DNA of 64,000 nucleotides from Solen grandis (GCA_021229015.1 CM037789.1:33926346-33990345); one strand, 5' to 3'. Numbered from the stretch's first letter, positions 23,701 through 36,488 are shown. Made by a program: numbers and translations. Notes: generated from the sequence alone by a model not told the origin.

Positions 23701-23888
23701 GTATACTTGTCGTCCTCTACGACATGTACACGAATCAAGTGCTACGCTATGTATACTAGTCGTCCGCTACGCCATGTACACGAATCAAGTGCTACGCCAT
23801 GTATACTAGTCGTCCGCTACGCCATGTACACTAATCAACCGCTACGCCATGTATACTAGTCGTCCATTCCGTCATGTACACTTGTTAC
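20757..23888 (+). repeat. Satellite array of 50-bp dimers built from 25-bp monomers (3.1 kb)
   Basis: From about 21000 on, the period is 50 bp. Each unit joins two related 25-mers: CGCTACGCCATGTATACTAG followed by TCGTC, and CTCTACGACATGTACACTAA followed by TCAAC. The shared core is ATGTAYACT. At the left edge (20757-21000) units are more diverged and only the 25-bp period is evident (caatgtacgttggtcgccc, caatatacacttgtatccc). There are about 62 dimers. Fifty is not a multiple of three, so long open frames show a 50-residue (150-bp) periodicity in several frames at once; this is not coding. There are no spacers, so it is not a CRISPR array. Confidence 0.97.
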
Positions 23889-25009
23889 CCAAATATAACA
23901 GAAAGTCTGGTCATCGGATTTGTCTTAAAAATGAGGCATACTATTGCTTACCGTTAGCAGGTACAGGTCAACAGTTTTCAAATAGTTCACCCTAATTTTT
24001 TACATGTACATGTATTAAATTTTATAGGCATTTATTCTAGAACAAATTCGTTACTAAAATTGTTTCTAATCTTCATCTTTACGTGGCATAATAGTCATAA
24101 ATAGGTTTCTATATGATTTTAATATTAAGGTCTTCCCATCCTAACAGCCATATTACATATCTTGCCACTGGATGGTTATATTTCTATGAAACTTTGTCAC
24201 TTTGAATACATTCAAAAATAAAAATGTTTCACCATGAGTTTTTTTTTTTTTTTTTCAATTTTATCTAATTTGGGGGAGATCATCCGCATATAAGTTAACA
24301 TTTAAGCCTATGAAAAATATGAATTTTCTGAGAATATGAAAAACTGAATTTGATTCATGAGAAAAACTCATGGTAGAAAGATGTATTTTATGATTTGTAT
24401 CAACTTTTGTGAAAAAATCTAAACTCTACCATAGGAAAATGGAGAAAATAACTTTTTTTTTAGTTTTCATGGGATATAACTCATGGCAACAAAATAATGA
24501 AGGGGAGATAATAAAAGAACTTCCACTTGTCATTTCATGTCAATTTGCCCCAAAGAATACCATTGTTTGACACTTTAAAAACTTATATACATGTGTATTG
24601 TTAAGTTAAATGCATGGCTTTGATGGAATAGATCGCTATTAGGATGGGAATACCTTAAAGTTTGAGTTTATAAACATTTTGAATTAAACTTATATAACTG
24701 TATAAAACGTGCGTATTTTGGTGGGTGGGGGTTAATTTGCATAATAAAGAAGACCACTGCAAAATATTTATCGGCAGACGACATCCAGAATATTCAAGTC
24801 TCTGACAATTCATTGTAAAACTCCCTTGCCGTTTTATCTTTATTATTATCATAATGATTGAACATGTCTTTACAACTCTGGCATAATTATGACGTAATTA
24901 CACATTTCTTATATTGCATGTTCATTATATAAGACGGTCTAACAATGTAGACATGTTCTTAGTCATTTCTACCCGATGTTGAATTAATCATAACATTCAA
25001 TGAACGGGT
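23889..25009. other. AT-rich intergenic DNA; first copy of a 115-bp direct repeat
   Basis: No gene. Bases 24491-24605 reappear almost unchanged at 25500-25617. A poly-T run lies at 24240-24255. Confidence 0.5.
24491..24605 (+). repeat. Direct repeat, copy 1
   Basis: aaaataatgaaggggagata to ttaag, about 95% identical to 25500-25617 apart from a three-base indel (ttccacttg versus ttctgtcacttg). Confidence 0.85.
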
Positions 25010-25135
25010 AAACACCCGGCCACATTATTTAAACAACAAGGCAGCCAGTACTGGAAAAACCATCACGCTTAGCGCCAAACAAGGGAGATATTATATTCCA
25101 GTATCCTTTTGAACGACTTTTACGTTAATCAAATG
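25010..25135 (-). mobile_element. SINE family 1 fragment, strongly decayed
   Basis: Minus-orientation words cacccggccacattat, ggcagccagtactgg, acgcttagcgccaaacaagg and gaacgacttttacg correspond to the family 1 body. Confidence 0.5.
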
Positions 25136-25499
25136 ACCGTTTTATTCCTATCAAATTATGCTGGAATTTATGCTGTGACAGAAGAAATAAATAACAACTT
25201 TGCAAGAGGACACAATTGTGTTTTCAAAAATGTGTATCATATTTATTAGATCTACAGGATATATTTCAATGCATAATAGCCGAGTGTCGATCAAGGCTGG
25301 TCAGTCTGATCTTGCGGTAAAACTTAGGCTTTCCATAATCCATATATATGTAAATAGCTGAACTTTCCTATATTTGACATGTGCACAGACACAGTGACGA
25401 TACTCTTGTTTTCTTTATAATGTAATATGTACTAAAAACAAAAACTTACCCCTCTGGGCCTTACCCCAGGAGGCAGATAAAAATAAATGATTTAAGGTC

Positions 25500-25617
25500 A
25501 AAATAATGAAGGGGAGATAATAAAAGAACTTCTGTCACTTGTCATTTCATGTCAATTTGCCCCAAAGAATACCATTGTTTGACACTTTAAAAGCTTATAT
25601 TCATGTGTATTGTTAAG
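25500..25617 (+). repeat. Direct repeat, copy 2
   Basis: Second copy of 24491-24605 in the same orientation, about 1 kb away. No terminal repeats or TSD were seen around either copy. Confidence 0.85.
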
Positions 25618-25997
25618 CACACGCTCCTTAAAAAAAATAGTAAATTTCTCAAAGCATTGAATATATCCAGCGGAGGAAATATAATGGACGGTTCCTAAAC
25701 TGTCAATCAAGTATGTTTACATTAACAGTATTATCCACCCAGAGTAAGTGTGAAGCACGTGGTGAACTATTGACCTACTTTACACAAGAGAACATATGTT
25801 TTTTTGTTGTTGTTTTTTTGTGATACTGTTTGTGAGCACTTAACCCAAAATTGAATTACAATAGGGGGAGTAGTTACGTACAAATTGCGGAACCGCCCAT
25901 CTAGTAATCAAGATATAAAAATAGACTCGAACTGGATGACCAAATATTCTGGAAAACCTACAGATTTCGTGAGCATTTGTTTGACTTAACTCGTTGA

Positions 25998-26173
25998 GTT
26001 TACCGTCGCTTCGACAGTATTTCAGTCATATAGCGACGTCCAGCTAATTACAGGTGAAGGAGGACCCCGAATGCACGGAGGCATCCGGGTAGAATCACCG
26101 ACCTACCGCAAGCCAGCTGGAAGGCTTCCTCGCATGAAAATCCGAATGACCCTGGCGGTTCGGTGAGGGTTGC
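25998..26173 (-). mobile_element. SINE family 2, head-truncated
   Basis: The body from gagtttaccgtcgcttcgac to ccgaatgaccctggcgg matches the family closely, but the tRNA-like head is cut and partly deleted (cggttcggtgagggttg). Confidence 0.75.
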
Positions 26174-26794
26174 TCAAAATTAGAGTATTGCACGGAACAT
26201 TAGAGCATCTTTGCTGTGTATATGTGTCCACATTTCAAATATCAGCGACTGAGATCCGAAACTAGGACAAACAATTTAGTGATATCCCAACATGATTCAC
26301 CATACAGACTTTTTATATACATGTTTTTGTAAATAAAGGATGGACTGATTGAGCAAAATGTTTCGCATATCGTCCAAACTCTGTTATATATAGCATATAT
26401 GTTGGGTGTGTTCCAATGTAATAAGTTTATGTGTAAACAATCCTTTGCAAAAAGATAAACCGAATCAAAATTTATGCGTGTAATTATACATAGTTATGTG
26501 TGACAATAAATATTGTCAACATCCTGTGCATTTTACCAAACGTTGACGAATCACCTTGTCCGTCTGACTTTGGGCTTAAACTATACACATTGACCCTGGA
26601 AGTTTATATTTGGGTCTAAAAATAATTCTGTGTTTCGGGCAACCCGACCCTACCTAGCGAAATCTCGACGACCATAAAGGTTTAGCGGCAAGTTTGGGAC
26701 CGCCTAATTTTCTGTTAAAAATTTGTGATTCCTGCATTGTTATGATTGGACTTTAAAAAAGGATTTAAAAAAATAAGAAGGAAAATTTGAAAGA

Positions 26795-26862
26795 ACTAAC
26801 CCACGACCTCCAGATTCCGAGGTGTACACTCTTACCACTCGACCACGGCCACCGGGACAGGT
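26795..26862 (-). mobile_element. Isolated tRNA-like head of SINE family 1
   Basis: Minus strand: ggtggccgtggtcgagtgg A-box region, then cctcggaatctggaggtcgt. The B box is degraded (gggttagttctt). Confidence 0.5.
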
Positions 26863-27220
26863 AAGTATAGAAAATCATGAAAATATATATTTACTGTATA
26901 ATATATAGCGCCAATAATACAAATTCTATGGCACATCAGCACGATCAAAATTTGCTCAAGGTCACTCAAAAGGCGTACCAGTGAAATATTTTCTCGGGGA
27001 GCACGCCCCCGAAACCTTCCAGACTGCCTTGTTTTGAATATGTCTCAGTCTAACGCACTGATTATCCTCTATCTACACCTGTGTCCATAGCCACGGCGGA
27101 GTCAGCGAAGGATTTGAAAAGATCTTCCACCGCCGAACTTTGACCTCCGGAAAGGCATACACAATATCTTCCAAGAACGTGCAATTAATGCAGCTCGTTC
27201 ACAGATGGCAATAAAGGCAA

Positions 27221-27398
27221 AAAAAAAGTTCCGTTTCTGGTCGCCCGACCTATATTTTTTTAACGTTTCCGCTTTTTAATAAAAATTTCCCCTTTTTCAA
27301 TTATTCTTTTTATGTAAAAAATAAACTGAAATAAATAAATCAAGACCTACCGACCCTCTAATTTATTTGCTGGAGACCAGATACGGAACTTTTTTTAT
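27221..27398. mobile_element. Small foldback/MITE-like element
   Basis: The left end aaaaaaagttccgtttctgg followed by tc and the reverse complement of the right end (gataaaaaaagttccgtatc, tggtct) are inverted copies of each other across an AT-rich 130-base core. No clear TSD. Confidence 0.6.
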
Positions 27399-28950
27399 CA
27401 GTTTGATATTTGTCTTTCAATATCCATCCACAGACGCATTGTCGACCGATGCAATTGTTCCCCATCACAGGCAATACCGTCACAGGCGATATTGAATATA
27501 AAACCTATATTTAAATATTCTATTTTCATTTGCTCTAACTCACACTCGTAAACTTCATAATCACTAACCTGAACAGGTATGACGTCATGTTGAACTTGTC
27601 ACGTGATATTGCAAGCTTCGGGGATACCATACCTTATATTTAACCGATTTCGTCGAAGTTTACGAAAATAACATTTTACCGGGTACTTGCCGTGTTTATT
27701 TGTCAGAAAACAAAGACTTAACCAACATTAGCGAGTTTTTTTCTTTTATTTTCCACCAAATCATCTTTGAACGGACTGATTTAATGCGAAATAAGATGAG
27801 ATATTATTCTCTATGAAAGGAGCGCTGTTTGGATTTTATAATTAAAGTATAAATGTATTAAGTGTAGTAAGTGCAATAAAATAAGTCATACGTCTTAACA
27901 CTATATTTGCCTTCAAGGGAGTGGGGTACGCCCTTTGACCCCCACCCCCCCCCCCCCCATCGCTAGAAATTCTGGTAATGCTACATATCAATAATTCCAG
28001 CATTTGCATCGATTATCTAATTAACAAATTTGCCACAAAAAGGTACCCGGGACTTGACTATCTTTTAGTATGTATGTGTTATTAAAGACTATTTTCTAAT
28101 TATACATGCGATGTAATTGAATGTTTGGCCAAGTAATATGTCACGCATAATGGGGAAAAAAACTATGGGGAGCATGGCTCCAGACCCCTAGCCCGGGCCG
28201 GCACATCATTTTATGTCCAGCTTCGCCGATGTTCTGTGCATAGAGGAGGTGTACTTTACTCAGTTTGATTGATAAATGACATGTTATTAGCCATACGATA
28301 TTTGTAAAAACATATCTATATGTATAAATTTTATTTCATTCATATCAAAGACTTAAGTTGTTTTTAGGATGGACTCAAAATTCATGATGCTAGAGCGCGG
28401 ACACACTTGAAATGAATGTTGTTGTTTTTTTATTTTATTTTTAATGACGTCATGATCACGTGACATAAGAAAAAATAGCGAACAGTTTTGTTTTAAAGCA
28501 AATAATCCATGAAACATGAATATCTGCCATTTCAGATGACGTAATCACCTGTAATTTGTTTGAAATTTTGAGGATTCGATATTATTGCAAATATAAATTT
28601 ATAGTCAAGTTGACGATTTCATATGAATTTTAAATAATAGTTTCTTCAATGTGCACGACTTCATTACGTGACAAAACAAACATTTCATGCTTTCTAATTC
28701 CCATGCTTCTGATTCACTAGGGGCATTTGTAACATCAAAATATTTTTAAGATTAAAGTTCGAAACCTTTTTTTTCCCATGAAATTTTAATATTTTCGAAT
28801 TTGGAAATTTGAATGCATAAAATCTTATTGCAAAGATTATTTATTGTTGATTTTCCCTGTGAACTTCATTATTGATATAATCTTATCAAATTACTAACTT
28901 CTAACAACAAACGATTTTTTTTTCAAATAAGACTATGTAATATTATTTGT

Positions 28951-29130
28951 TTGTCTTGGTTAACGTCCCACCGACAGTATTTCATTCATATGGGGGCCTT
29001 AGTCTACTTGAGACAGCTGTAGTGATGCAACTCTGCGATATCACATCATAAACATGTGGCATGATACCATACCCAGTCGCGTTATCCTGACTCCGGGTCA
29101 CTACCTTATAATTATGCTGGTAGGTGGGGA
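28951..29130 (-). mobile_element. SINE family 1 fragment (tail and body)
   Basis: It begins with the tail (tgtttgtcttggttaacgtc), then ccaccgacagtatttcattc, gtggcatgatacc and cgttatcctgactccgggtc; it breaks off before the tRNA-like head. Confidence 0.75.
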
Positions 29131-29308
29131 GGTGGGTTCTTAACAAGGAATGTAACTTTTCCTAGATTATTTAATAAGACTACGAGAGTTGTCTTTATTC
29201 TATTTGTATTTTATAAAGAAAAAATCTGATTATTATATTGGGCGTGCGTCAGTTAGATTCCGTTTGATAACTTTAGTTAGGAAGGAGATGTATCAAATGT
29301 TTGTGAAG

Positions 29309-29425
29309 TAAGTGGCCAGGCGGCCTGGCGGCGTGAGCTTAGCGGCCAGGCGGCCTAGCTATCTGACGGCATGGCGGCATGAACTAAGCGGTCTGGCGGC
29401 CTAATGGCGTGAACTTAGAAACCCA
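29309..29425 (+). repeat. GC-rich decayed minisatellite
   Basis: Recurring modules gcggccaggcggcct, ggcggcgtgagctta and ggcggcatgaacta, about three irregular units, GC-rich within an AT-rich region. Confidence 0.65.
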
Positions 29426-29689
29426 ATAGCCTAGCGTTCTTATGTAATCAATTCACGCTTTGAATTTATTATGTTAATATGGTAAAAAAAATAATAATAT
29501 GACTTCTTTACATGTAAGATGGTGAATTGTCATGGATACTAAAGAACGCGACACATTCATTTTTTATCGCATTTCATAAGTTCAAACAACTAAAACAGGC
29601 TACATATACAATTTATAGAAATTATTTTATGACTGATTTTCGGAATTGATAAAAAATGGATAAAACTGTGTGAACGGCAGAATATAAGT

Positions 29690-30120
29690 GTTTTGATATC
29701 TTTCTTTCAGCGATATATTTCCTCCGTAATGCCCTTGCCGGCGTAGGTTCCTTGAACTCAATAATGATTTGAAAAGAAAGTCCTATTTCTTATGGATGGA
29801 AACTGTGTAAACCCCTTCAAACATACATTTTACGGCTGTATACTACTTATTTGATAGTTTTCTTTCATCGAGATGTTTTCTCCGTATGGTCGCTGAAATG
29901 TTGCATGGGAGTATTGGAACAAATTTGTGATTTTTTGTGATCTACGCATGAAAACTGTGGGAAAACATCTAAATACCGCGGGGTGAAAGCGAAAATGCTT
30001 ATATATTTATATGCTTGCGGCTTGGCGTCTTTGAACTACATTATGATTACAGAAAACTGAGTGAGCCCATCCAGTAGCGAGGTGTTTTCTCCGTAAGGCC
30101 GCAAAAATGTTGCGAACAAA
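29690..30120 (+). repeat. Diverged repeat modules of about 160-210 bp
   Basis: Similar modules at 29700 (tctttcagcgatatatttcc), 29862 (tctttcatcgagatgttttc) and 30072 (agtagcgaggtgttttctcc), each followed by 'tccgtaaggcc.c..aaatgttgc'-like sequence. Confidence 0.5.
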
Positions 30121-32185
30121 ACTGTCATTAATTTTCTTTTATTTTTTTCGGCGTAGCTGTATAATTTCGATTTCAACTCGCATCTTAAACCAATCAAATG
30201 TACGCTAACAGCGGTAAATAATTCTAAGCTGAATAAAAGGACCCCTGTTATTGGTTAACGCATCGTTATGGACTATAAAATTACTGTAAATAAGGGGTGC
30301 AGCTTGTATATATCATTCAGCTTGGTGTTATTACTTTTCTTTTTGATGTAAACATGAAAGTGATTTCAGTAAGTTAAATACAATCCTTTTCCATCAATTG
30401 AGGAATGCTACTTTGTGAAAATGATTTAAAACAACAAAAAAGAATCCACCGTGTTATGACATGAAACCCCTTAATTACTATGTATATTGAATTCTTCCAG
30501 CCTGCCGAGATGCTCTCATTGAAAATTAATTCGCCAAAACCAAAACAGCTAATAACGCTTTTATATCATAATTGTCATATGCAATAATGATATGAACAAA
30601 TATCAAACAAGCCTATTTACAGATATATTTTTTGTATTACCGTCTATAAATAAGTATAGAAAAAATACTGAACTATTTCTAGAGCGTACTAAATTTGTTG
30701 TGCGTCGGTCTTTCGCGCGCTTTTCCTGGGAATGTTCTAGAAGACTGGAAATCTCGTTTTTCTTTCATCCTACGCCGAATATCTTTTTTAAAGATATTTC
30801 TTGTTTATTTATGAGGATGCCCCAAGCAATGTCCCTTGGCCTTTTTGACCGTCTCAGTCTAAAATTAACATAAACAGAAACAAATATCAGAGTGCCCTCA
30901 ACCCTTTCCGATTTTTTTTTGCGAATATTCTGAGATTCTACTAAAAGGTCGGGAATGTGTCACAGGAAGGTCGCTAAACATTCGAACATCCCAGAATTCC
31001 CCCTGATACTTCGGCGAGACATCATTGAGCATCGGGGGTTCCTCGATGAAAAAAAATATATATATATATTTCGCGAAAGTTCCGTGAATGCTTCCCCGGA
31101 GCTTCGCGGATGTTTTCAATGCAAGCAATGAAATTATTTTCAGTTCAGTTCAGTTCACAGTTGAATAACTGTGCAGATGTATTTGTACAGATAAAAATAA
31201 CGGGGGGGGGGACTGGGACACTGGACACTGGCTTAAATATTTAATAAGTGTTTTCTGCCGCCCCCCCCCCCCAAAAAAAAAAAAAAAAAATAAAAAATAA
31301 AAAATTAAATAAAATGGACTTGTGTAGTGTACACTGTCAATTAATGAATGCATTAGATAATCATCAGTTTTGAACTCAACAGGGTAAAAGACAGTTTTGT
31401 TTAAGACTGAGAAAAAAAAATCAATTTTCACTTTAATTAAACATATTTTGTCCAAAATGTGGAAGGGAATATATGCTGGTATTAGGTTCAAACTTCTTGC
31501 CTGCCTTATTGTTGATCTGGAAGCAGTCTCCACACAGTCTTCCCGGAGATAATAAAAAAAAAAACAAAGAACAAAAAAAAAACTAAAAAAAAACAATAAA
31601 AAAAAAACTTCAGGCGCACGTTTTAGGGTCGGACGGTTGCAGGTGGGCCCTTCCCCTTCCGCGTGTCGATTTTTTTTAATTTACACAGTTTGGTTTTTCT
31701 AAATGTTTAACCAGCAACAAAACAAACAAACAATAAATATGAAGTTTAAATGTATCTTGCCATAGAAGGTAACGTTAACTTTGTTTCTAGGAAAAGAACC
31801 ATATAAGCTTAAAGCTTTCGTTCTAATCCTATTCCTTGTTTATGTAAACATTTTGAAATATTTGAAGTAAGTATTATATGGGAATAAATATTTTTAAACT
31901 AAAACAAACAATATTTAGTAAAAATATTTTTTTTAATTATAAAATCTGTAATATCCGTTTTATTTCGCACATAAATTATGTTTTCGGTGCATTAGTATTT
32001 CGTATCAATTGACTTATCAGTAACATTGCTCAATGACTGATAACCTGATTAAGCTTATTTAACTTTTCTCATGGATTTATTAATACATCGTCTTTAAGTC
32101 TTGTTTATGTTAAAGCCTGGAATACACGAGGGCTTGTGAAGATATATGGATGTCGCGGCCATGTTTTGACTCAGCAAGAGACCGA

Positions 32186-32227
<42 letters not shown>

Positions 32228-33180
32228 TCTATCCATTGAAATGTTTGGAGTCAACGATTCCGTAAATTAAAAAAAAATGTTTATCAAATATAATTATGGC
32301 CAGTTTTTTGTTTTTTGCTTTGTGTGTGTGTTTTTAATGAAATATTGATATATTTAGAACTATCTACTTTGATACTTATGTATGACGTTCAGTTAGAGGG
32401 AGAATACTCATCTAAGTATGTTGTTAATAATTAAATAAGGCCATGCATATTTATCTCCCATGTCTCTGGATCTTTGGTGTCACACCACTACTTTTTGTCC
32501 CTATATAATCTATAGTAACTTGGCCGACTTTCGAGGCCTGTTCCTACTTTCCAAATGTTCGTTGGAATATTTCTGGTCTAGTTTCATGTAGACCATTCAT
32601 AAATCAACAGATTTAGGCACAAAAAAATATATCATTAAGGAATTGGCGTTTCACAAATTTCACATTTCCCGGCTACCTGTCAAAATTTCCAAAACAAACA
32701 TGACCTCTGAGCCGCATTACCTCTGCAGCTCTCCCAACATCCTGTAGGAAAGTAATCCCTTAATACAACTATTAAATGCAAGTTGTTGGTCAAAAATACA
32801 TGTATCTCACCACACAGGCTAAATGTGTTGCAGTTATTCAGTGTTTTCTGGGGAAAATATGACTTTGATGTCCACCCTTTCATTTTTCATTAGGTACTAC
32901 TTCAGCACCCTACGACCCGGAAGTACTTTCATAGTGGTGTGACACCCTTTGACCTGCTGGCTGAACTTCGTATTCACGATATATTAATAAAGTATTCTGG
33001 ATAAAGTGCAGTTTCTTTGATAAATATAAAGTTATATAAATACATTCACTTCTTTTTATACACACTGGGACTTGTTCCACGCCGAACGTATAAATGTTTT
33101 CAGTTTACCGTCACATCGAACGCCTTTCTTGCCTTATCATTGTCAAACACATTTTACGATATGTGTTTGGCATGCTATGA
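30121..33180. other. Intergenic, no gene supported
   Basis: Frames at 30592-30873 and 31150-31596 have low-complexity F/K-rich composition and no recognisable domain. There is a poly-G at 31202-31211, a poly-C/poly-A pair at 31260-31290 and a (GA)n at 32192-32224. Confidence 0.45.
32192..32224. repeat. (GA)n microsatellite
   Basis: About sixteen GA units. Confidence 0.9.
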
Positions 33181-33204
33181 CACAAACATAATACTATTTG
33201 CTTT

Positions 33205-33360
33205 TTTTCTGTTGAATCATTGTCCGTTGTCCGGTGTCCGTCGTCAACATTTAACTGAAAACGACATCTCCTCCTAAACCACTGGGCCAGTTTTAAAGAA
33301 ACTTCACAGGAATGTTCCTAGGGTGAAGCCCTTTCAAAGTTGTTCAAAGAATTTGATTCC
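33205..33360 (+). repeat. Left part of a bivalve-type interspersed repeat split by a LINE
   Basis: It contains gtccgttgtccggtgtccgt, cgtcaacatttaactgaaaa, cctcctaaaccactgggcca and aagaatttgattcc, then stops exactly where the LINE begins. The continuation, starting atgcagaactctggttgcca, is found at 36489. Confidence 0.7.
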
Positions 33361-36300
33361 AAATACAAATACATATTACTTATATAGCGCAAAAATTATA
33401 TAATATTCTATTGCGCTTTACAGTCTCTAATGCCCAGCAGTTATTGGTAAAATAGGCCAAACAAAGGAGTTTTAAGTTTTGATCTAAATGAGGCCTCATT
33501 GTTAATGATTTTTAAGTCACTTGGTAGATTGTTTCACCACTTAGGACCAACAACAAGTAAGGATCTGTCTGCCATCTTTGTTCGCCGAGTAGGAATAACA
33601 AAGTTATTGTCACTTTGTGACCTAAGTCTATAGCGGCCACTTGCTGGGACAAACATCTCTCGCAGGTAACCCGGTGCAGTGCCATTGATGACACGAAAGA
33701 CCAATACAAGGACTTTGAACATGATCCTAGCTTGAACTGGAAGCCAATGGAGTTGTTTTAGAAGATCAGTACTTGGCTGATCCGATGGTGCCTTCAGGAT
33801 CACCCTGGCTGCATGGTTTTGAATCCTCTGTAATTTCTGAAGTTGGTAGGCTGGTAGACCAGTGAATAGACCATTGCAAAAGTCAATGTGGGAGTGTACA
33901 AGACCATGTACTAACACTTCTGTTGACTTCTGTGTCAAATGCATGCGTATGGCTTTTAAATTTCGCAACTGCATATGTGCAATTTGACACTTTTTTGTGA
34001 TGTGAAGGTCAAAGTTGAGTGTGCTGGTCATGGTTACACCAAGGTCTCTAACACGATTTACCAACTTAACCTCGTGTCCTCCAACATTCACACTTGATAT
34101 GGTCAATTTTGATAGCTGTTGTCTTGTACCATAGAAGATGATTTCTGTTTTAGATTGGTTCATTTTTAGCTTGAAAGTTGTCATCCAGTTTATAATGTCA
34201 TTGAAACATCTATCTAGTTGGTTAAAAAATATAGGCCTCATTGTCATGATGCCCTGCCTGGATCTTGAATGCAATATTGTAGTCATCTGCATAGACATAC
34301 AGATCAGCTGGATATTTCTGAACCACACGATTGAGAGCTGATATATACAGGGTGAAAAGTACTGGCCAAGCACAGGACCCCTGTGGGACGCCGAATTTCA
34401 AGGGCTCCATGTCAGATTAGGTTTGTTCAATGAGAACTTTCATAGTTCTGTTTGTAAGGTATGACTCAATCCATTGAAGTGGGGTGCCTTGAATTCCAAA
34501 GTCACCCTGGAGGATTTTAAGAAGAATTGGAATATCAATATTATCAAACGCTGCACTCAAGTCTATCATTACCACAATAGATACTTGATTATTGTCAATG
34601 TTTTCAAGAAGGTCGCTATACATTTTTTCTGTAGGCACTTTGATATGAAGGCAATAGATTGTTTGCTTCAATATGCTTATTTATCTGATTCAATGCTGCC
34701 TTTTCTAAAATCTTTGACAGAAATGTTAAATTTGACACAGGACGATAGTTCTGCAGTTCTAGAGGAAGTCCTTTCTTCTTTAACAGTGGTTTAATGACTG
34801 CCCCCTTCCACTCATCAGGAAACACACCAGTTAGCAGTGAGCGGTTGATTATTTCAGTCACAACATGTGCTAGTTTTGTAAAATACTCTTTGCGTTTTGG
34901 TGTTGGTATAACATCCAATTCACACGTTGTAGGTTTTGATGTTTTAACAAGTTTTACAATTTCACTTTCAGACAGACTCTTAAATTCATTGAAAATTTTC
35001 ATATCTGATTTCCGACAAGTGTCAGCGGACAAACTGTCATATGATTGATCATAAGATATTCCATCCAGATCATCTCTTAATTTGATCACTTTGTCTGCGA
35101 AGAAACGCAAAAAGTCATTTGCAAGTGAGACTGCACTGGTGTGTAACGGAAGTGGATTGTCTTTTGACCTTCCCAGTAAATTTGATGTTACTGCATACAA
35201 CTTCCTGATGTTTCCTGCTGCTTCCCCAATTCTATCCTGGTAGTATCCATTCTTTGCCCGTGTAACCGCAAAAGTATAACAGTTCCTTACACCATTATAG
35301 ATTCTTTTAGAGCAATGGTGCAGCTTACAAAGCAGTGATCTGATATGAAATAGTTTGCAACTGGTTCAGAAATTTTCACATGCTTATCATCCTGTTTTGT
35401 GACAATGAGATCAAGAGTATGACCACTAGTGTGTGTTAGGGTGTGGACATGTTGTACTAGTCCATATGACTTCAAACACCTATTAAATTGTTTAGTATAG
35501 CAGTCAGATACATTTTCAATGTGGAGGTTGAAGTCACCCATCAGCACTTGAGACTCAGTTTTAGATGCTATTTGCTCGAGAAACTCTGTAAACTCTGTTA
35601 TAAACACAGCCTGGGTCACGGGATGTTTTTCAGAATATGGAGGTCTATAAATCCCAAAAATGTGAAATATGAATGACTGGCTACAAACTTTCCACTCAGC
35701 ACACTCAAACGATTGAAATGATTTCTCTAACTGGCACCTTGAAACTTTAAGATTATTTCTATAAATCAGGCCGAGTCCTCCCCCTTTACGGTCAGGTCTA
35801 GGGACATCATCAAAGCAATAACCACCATGGGACAGTTACAACAGCATCTCCATCAGCATGTAACCATGTTTCAGTGATTAAACAAATATCAATGTCCTCG
35901 CCATGAATATGCTGAAGAAGTTCAGCTGATTTTCCTCGTAAAGATCTTGTATTAACTGTAGATACCTTTAACTGTTTTTGTCTGTGTGCATTTAACAAAA
36001 GAGTGTGATCAGGTTGGATTTGAATCAAATTCTTCAAATTTACTCCAGCACTAGATTTTGTCCTAAGGCAACCAGCTCGTTTTCCTCTATATTTCAGCAG
36101 ATTATATTCTTTCAGCCTAAATAGTGTTTCACTTTGGGGTATTTTAGATTGACGGTGACCAAATCTATAATCCAATAATTGGTCTCTGCTGTATTGTATC
36201 AATGTGCACTGATCAGGCATATCCCTAGGTGAGCTGCTGTTCACCACCTGTGGTGAAGTCAATGAAGTGTAAATCCAATATTGGTATATTTTCCGTTGAT

Positions 36301-36488
36301 TTACATCAAAATTACTTAATAACACAATGATTAATTCACACAAAAAATTCATCAGCATGTTGTTAGCATGTTCATAGTCATATCAGCCAAAATTCCAGAA
36401 TTTAGGATCACTTGTTCCTGTGATATATCCAAATAACTGCAGAGCACAAAATATTGCAGCCAACACCTGGCGCACACTACTATATAAC
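33361..36488 (-). mobile_element. CR1/L2-group non-LTR retrotransposon (about 3.1 kb), decayed
   Basis: The minus strand carries, in order, an AP-type endonuclease, reverse transcriptase, the C-terminal domain typical of this group, and a 3' end with the 'gtaaagcgcaatag...gcgctatataagta' signature seen in many CR1/L2-type elements of aquatic animals. Both borders are set by an interrupted host repeat (33205-33360 continuing at 36489). Length is compatible with a 5'-truncated copy. Confidence 0.85.
33534..36358 (-). pseudogene. Endonuclease/reverse transcriptase ORF of the CR1/L2-like element, several frameshifts
   Basis: The frame is broken into at least six pieces. 36358-35810 holds the endonuclease start (NTRSLRGKSAEL and ICLITETWLHADGD). 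35619-35287 holds its end (MGDFNLH and ISDHCFV). 35200-34616 holds RT with FPDEWKGAVIKPLLKKKG and LQNYRPVSNLTFLSKILEK. 34671-34417 holds VMIDLSAAFDNIDIPILLK. 34410-34222 holds FGVPQGSCAWPVLFTLY and the catalytic YVYADD. 34373-33534 holds the thumb and tail (LKMNQSKTEIIFYGTR, LLKQLHWLPVQARIMFKVL). In the GVPQGS block the usual LGP is changed to AWP. The two catalytic Asp of YADD and the Asp of IDLSAAFD remain, but frameshifts preclude a full protein. Confidence 0.88.

Larger units (their letters stand above)
26174..28950. other. Intergenic, no gene; SINE head and small foldback inside
   Basis: It holds a family 1 SINE head on the minus strand (about 26795-26862), a foldback (27221-27398) and a poly-C run (27944-27958). 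No coding frame is supported. Confidence 0.45.

Noticed and set aside
20925..23859. Long open frames with a repeating MYTSRPLRHVHESSA-type peptide
   Set aside because: They are a by-product of the 50-bp satellite (150-bp codon period); several frames are open at once and there is no start or splice context.
31150..31596. 148-residue Phe-rich minus-strand frame
   Set aside because: Low-complexity stretches from poly-A and poly-C runs, no recognisable domain, no support from composition.
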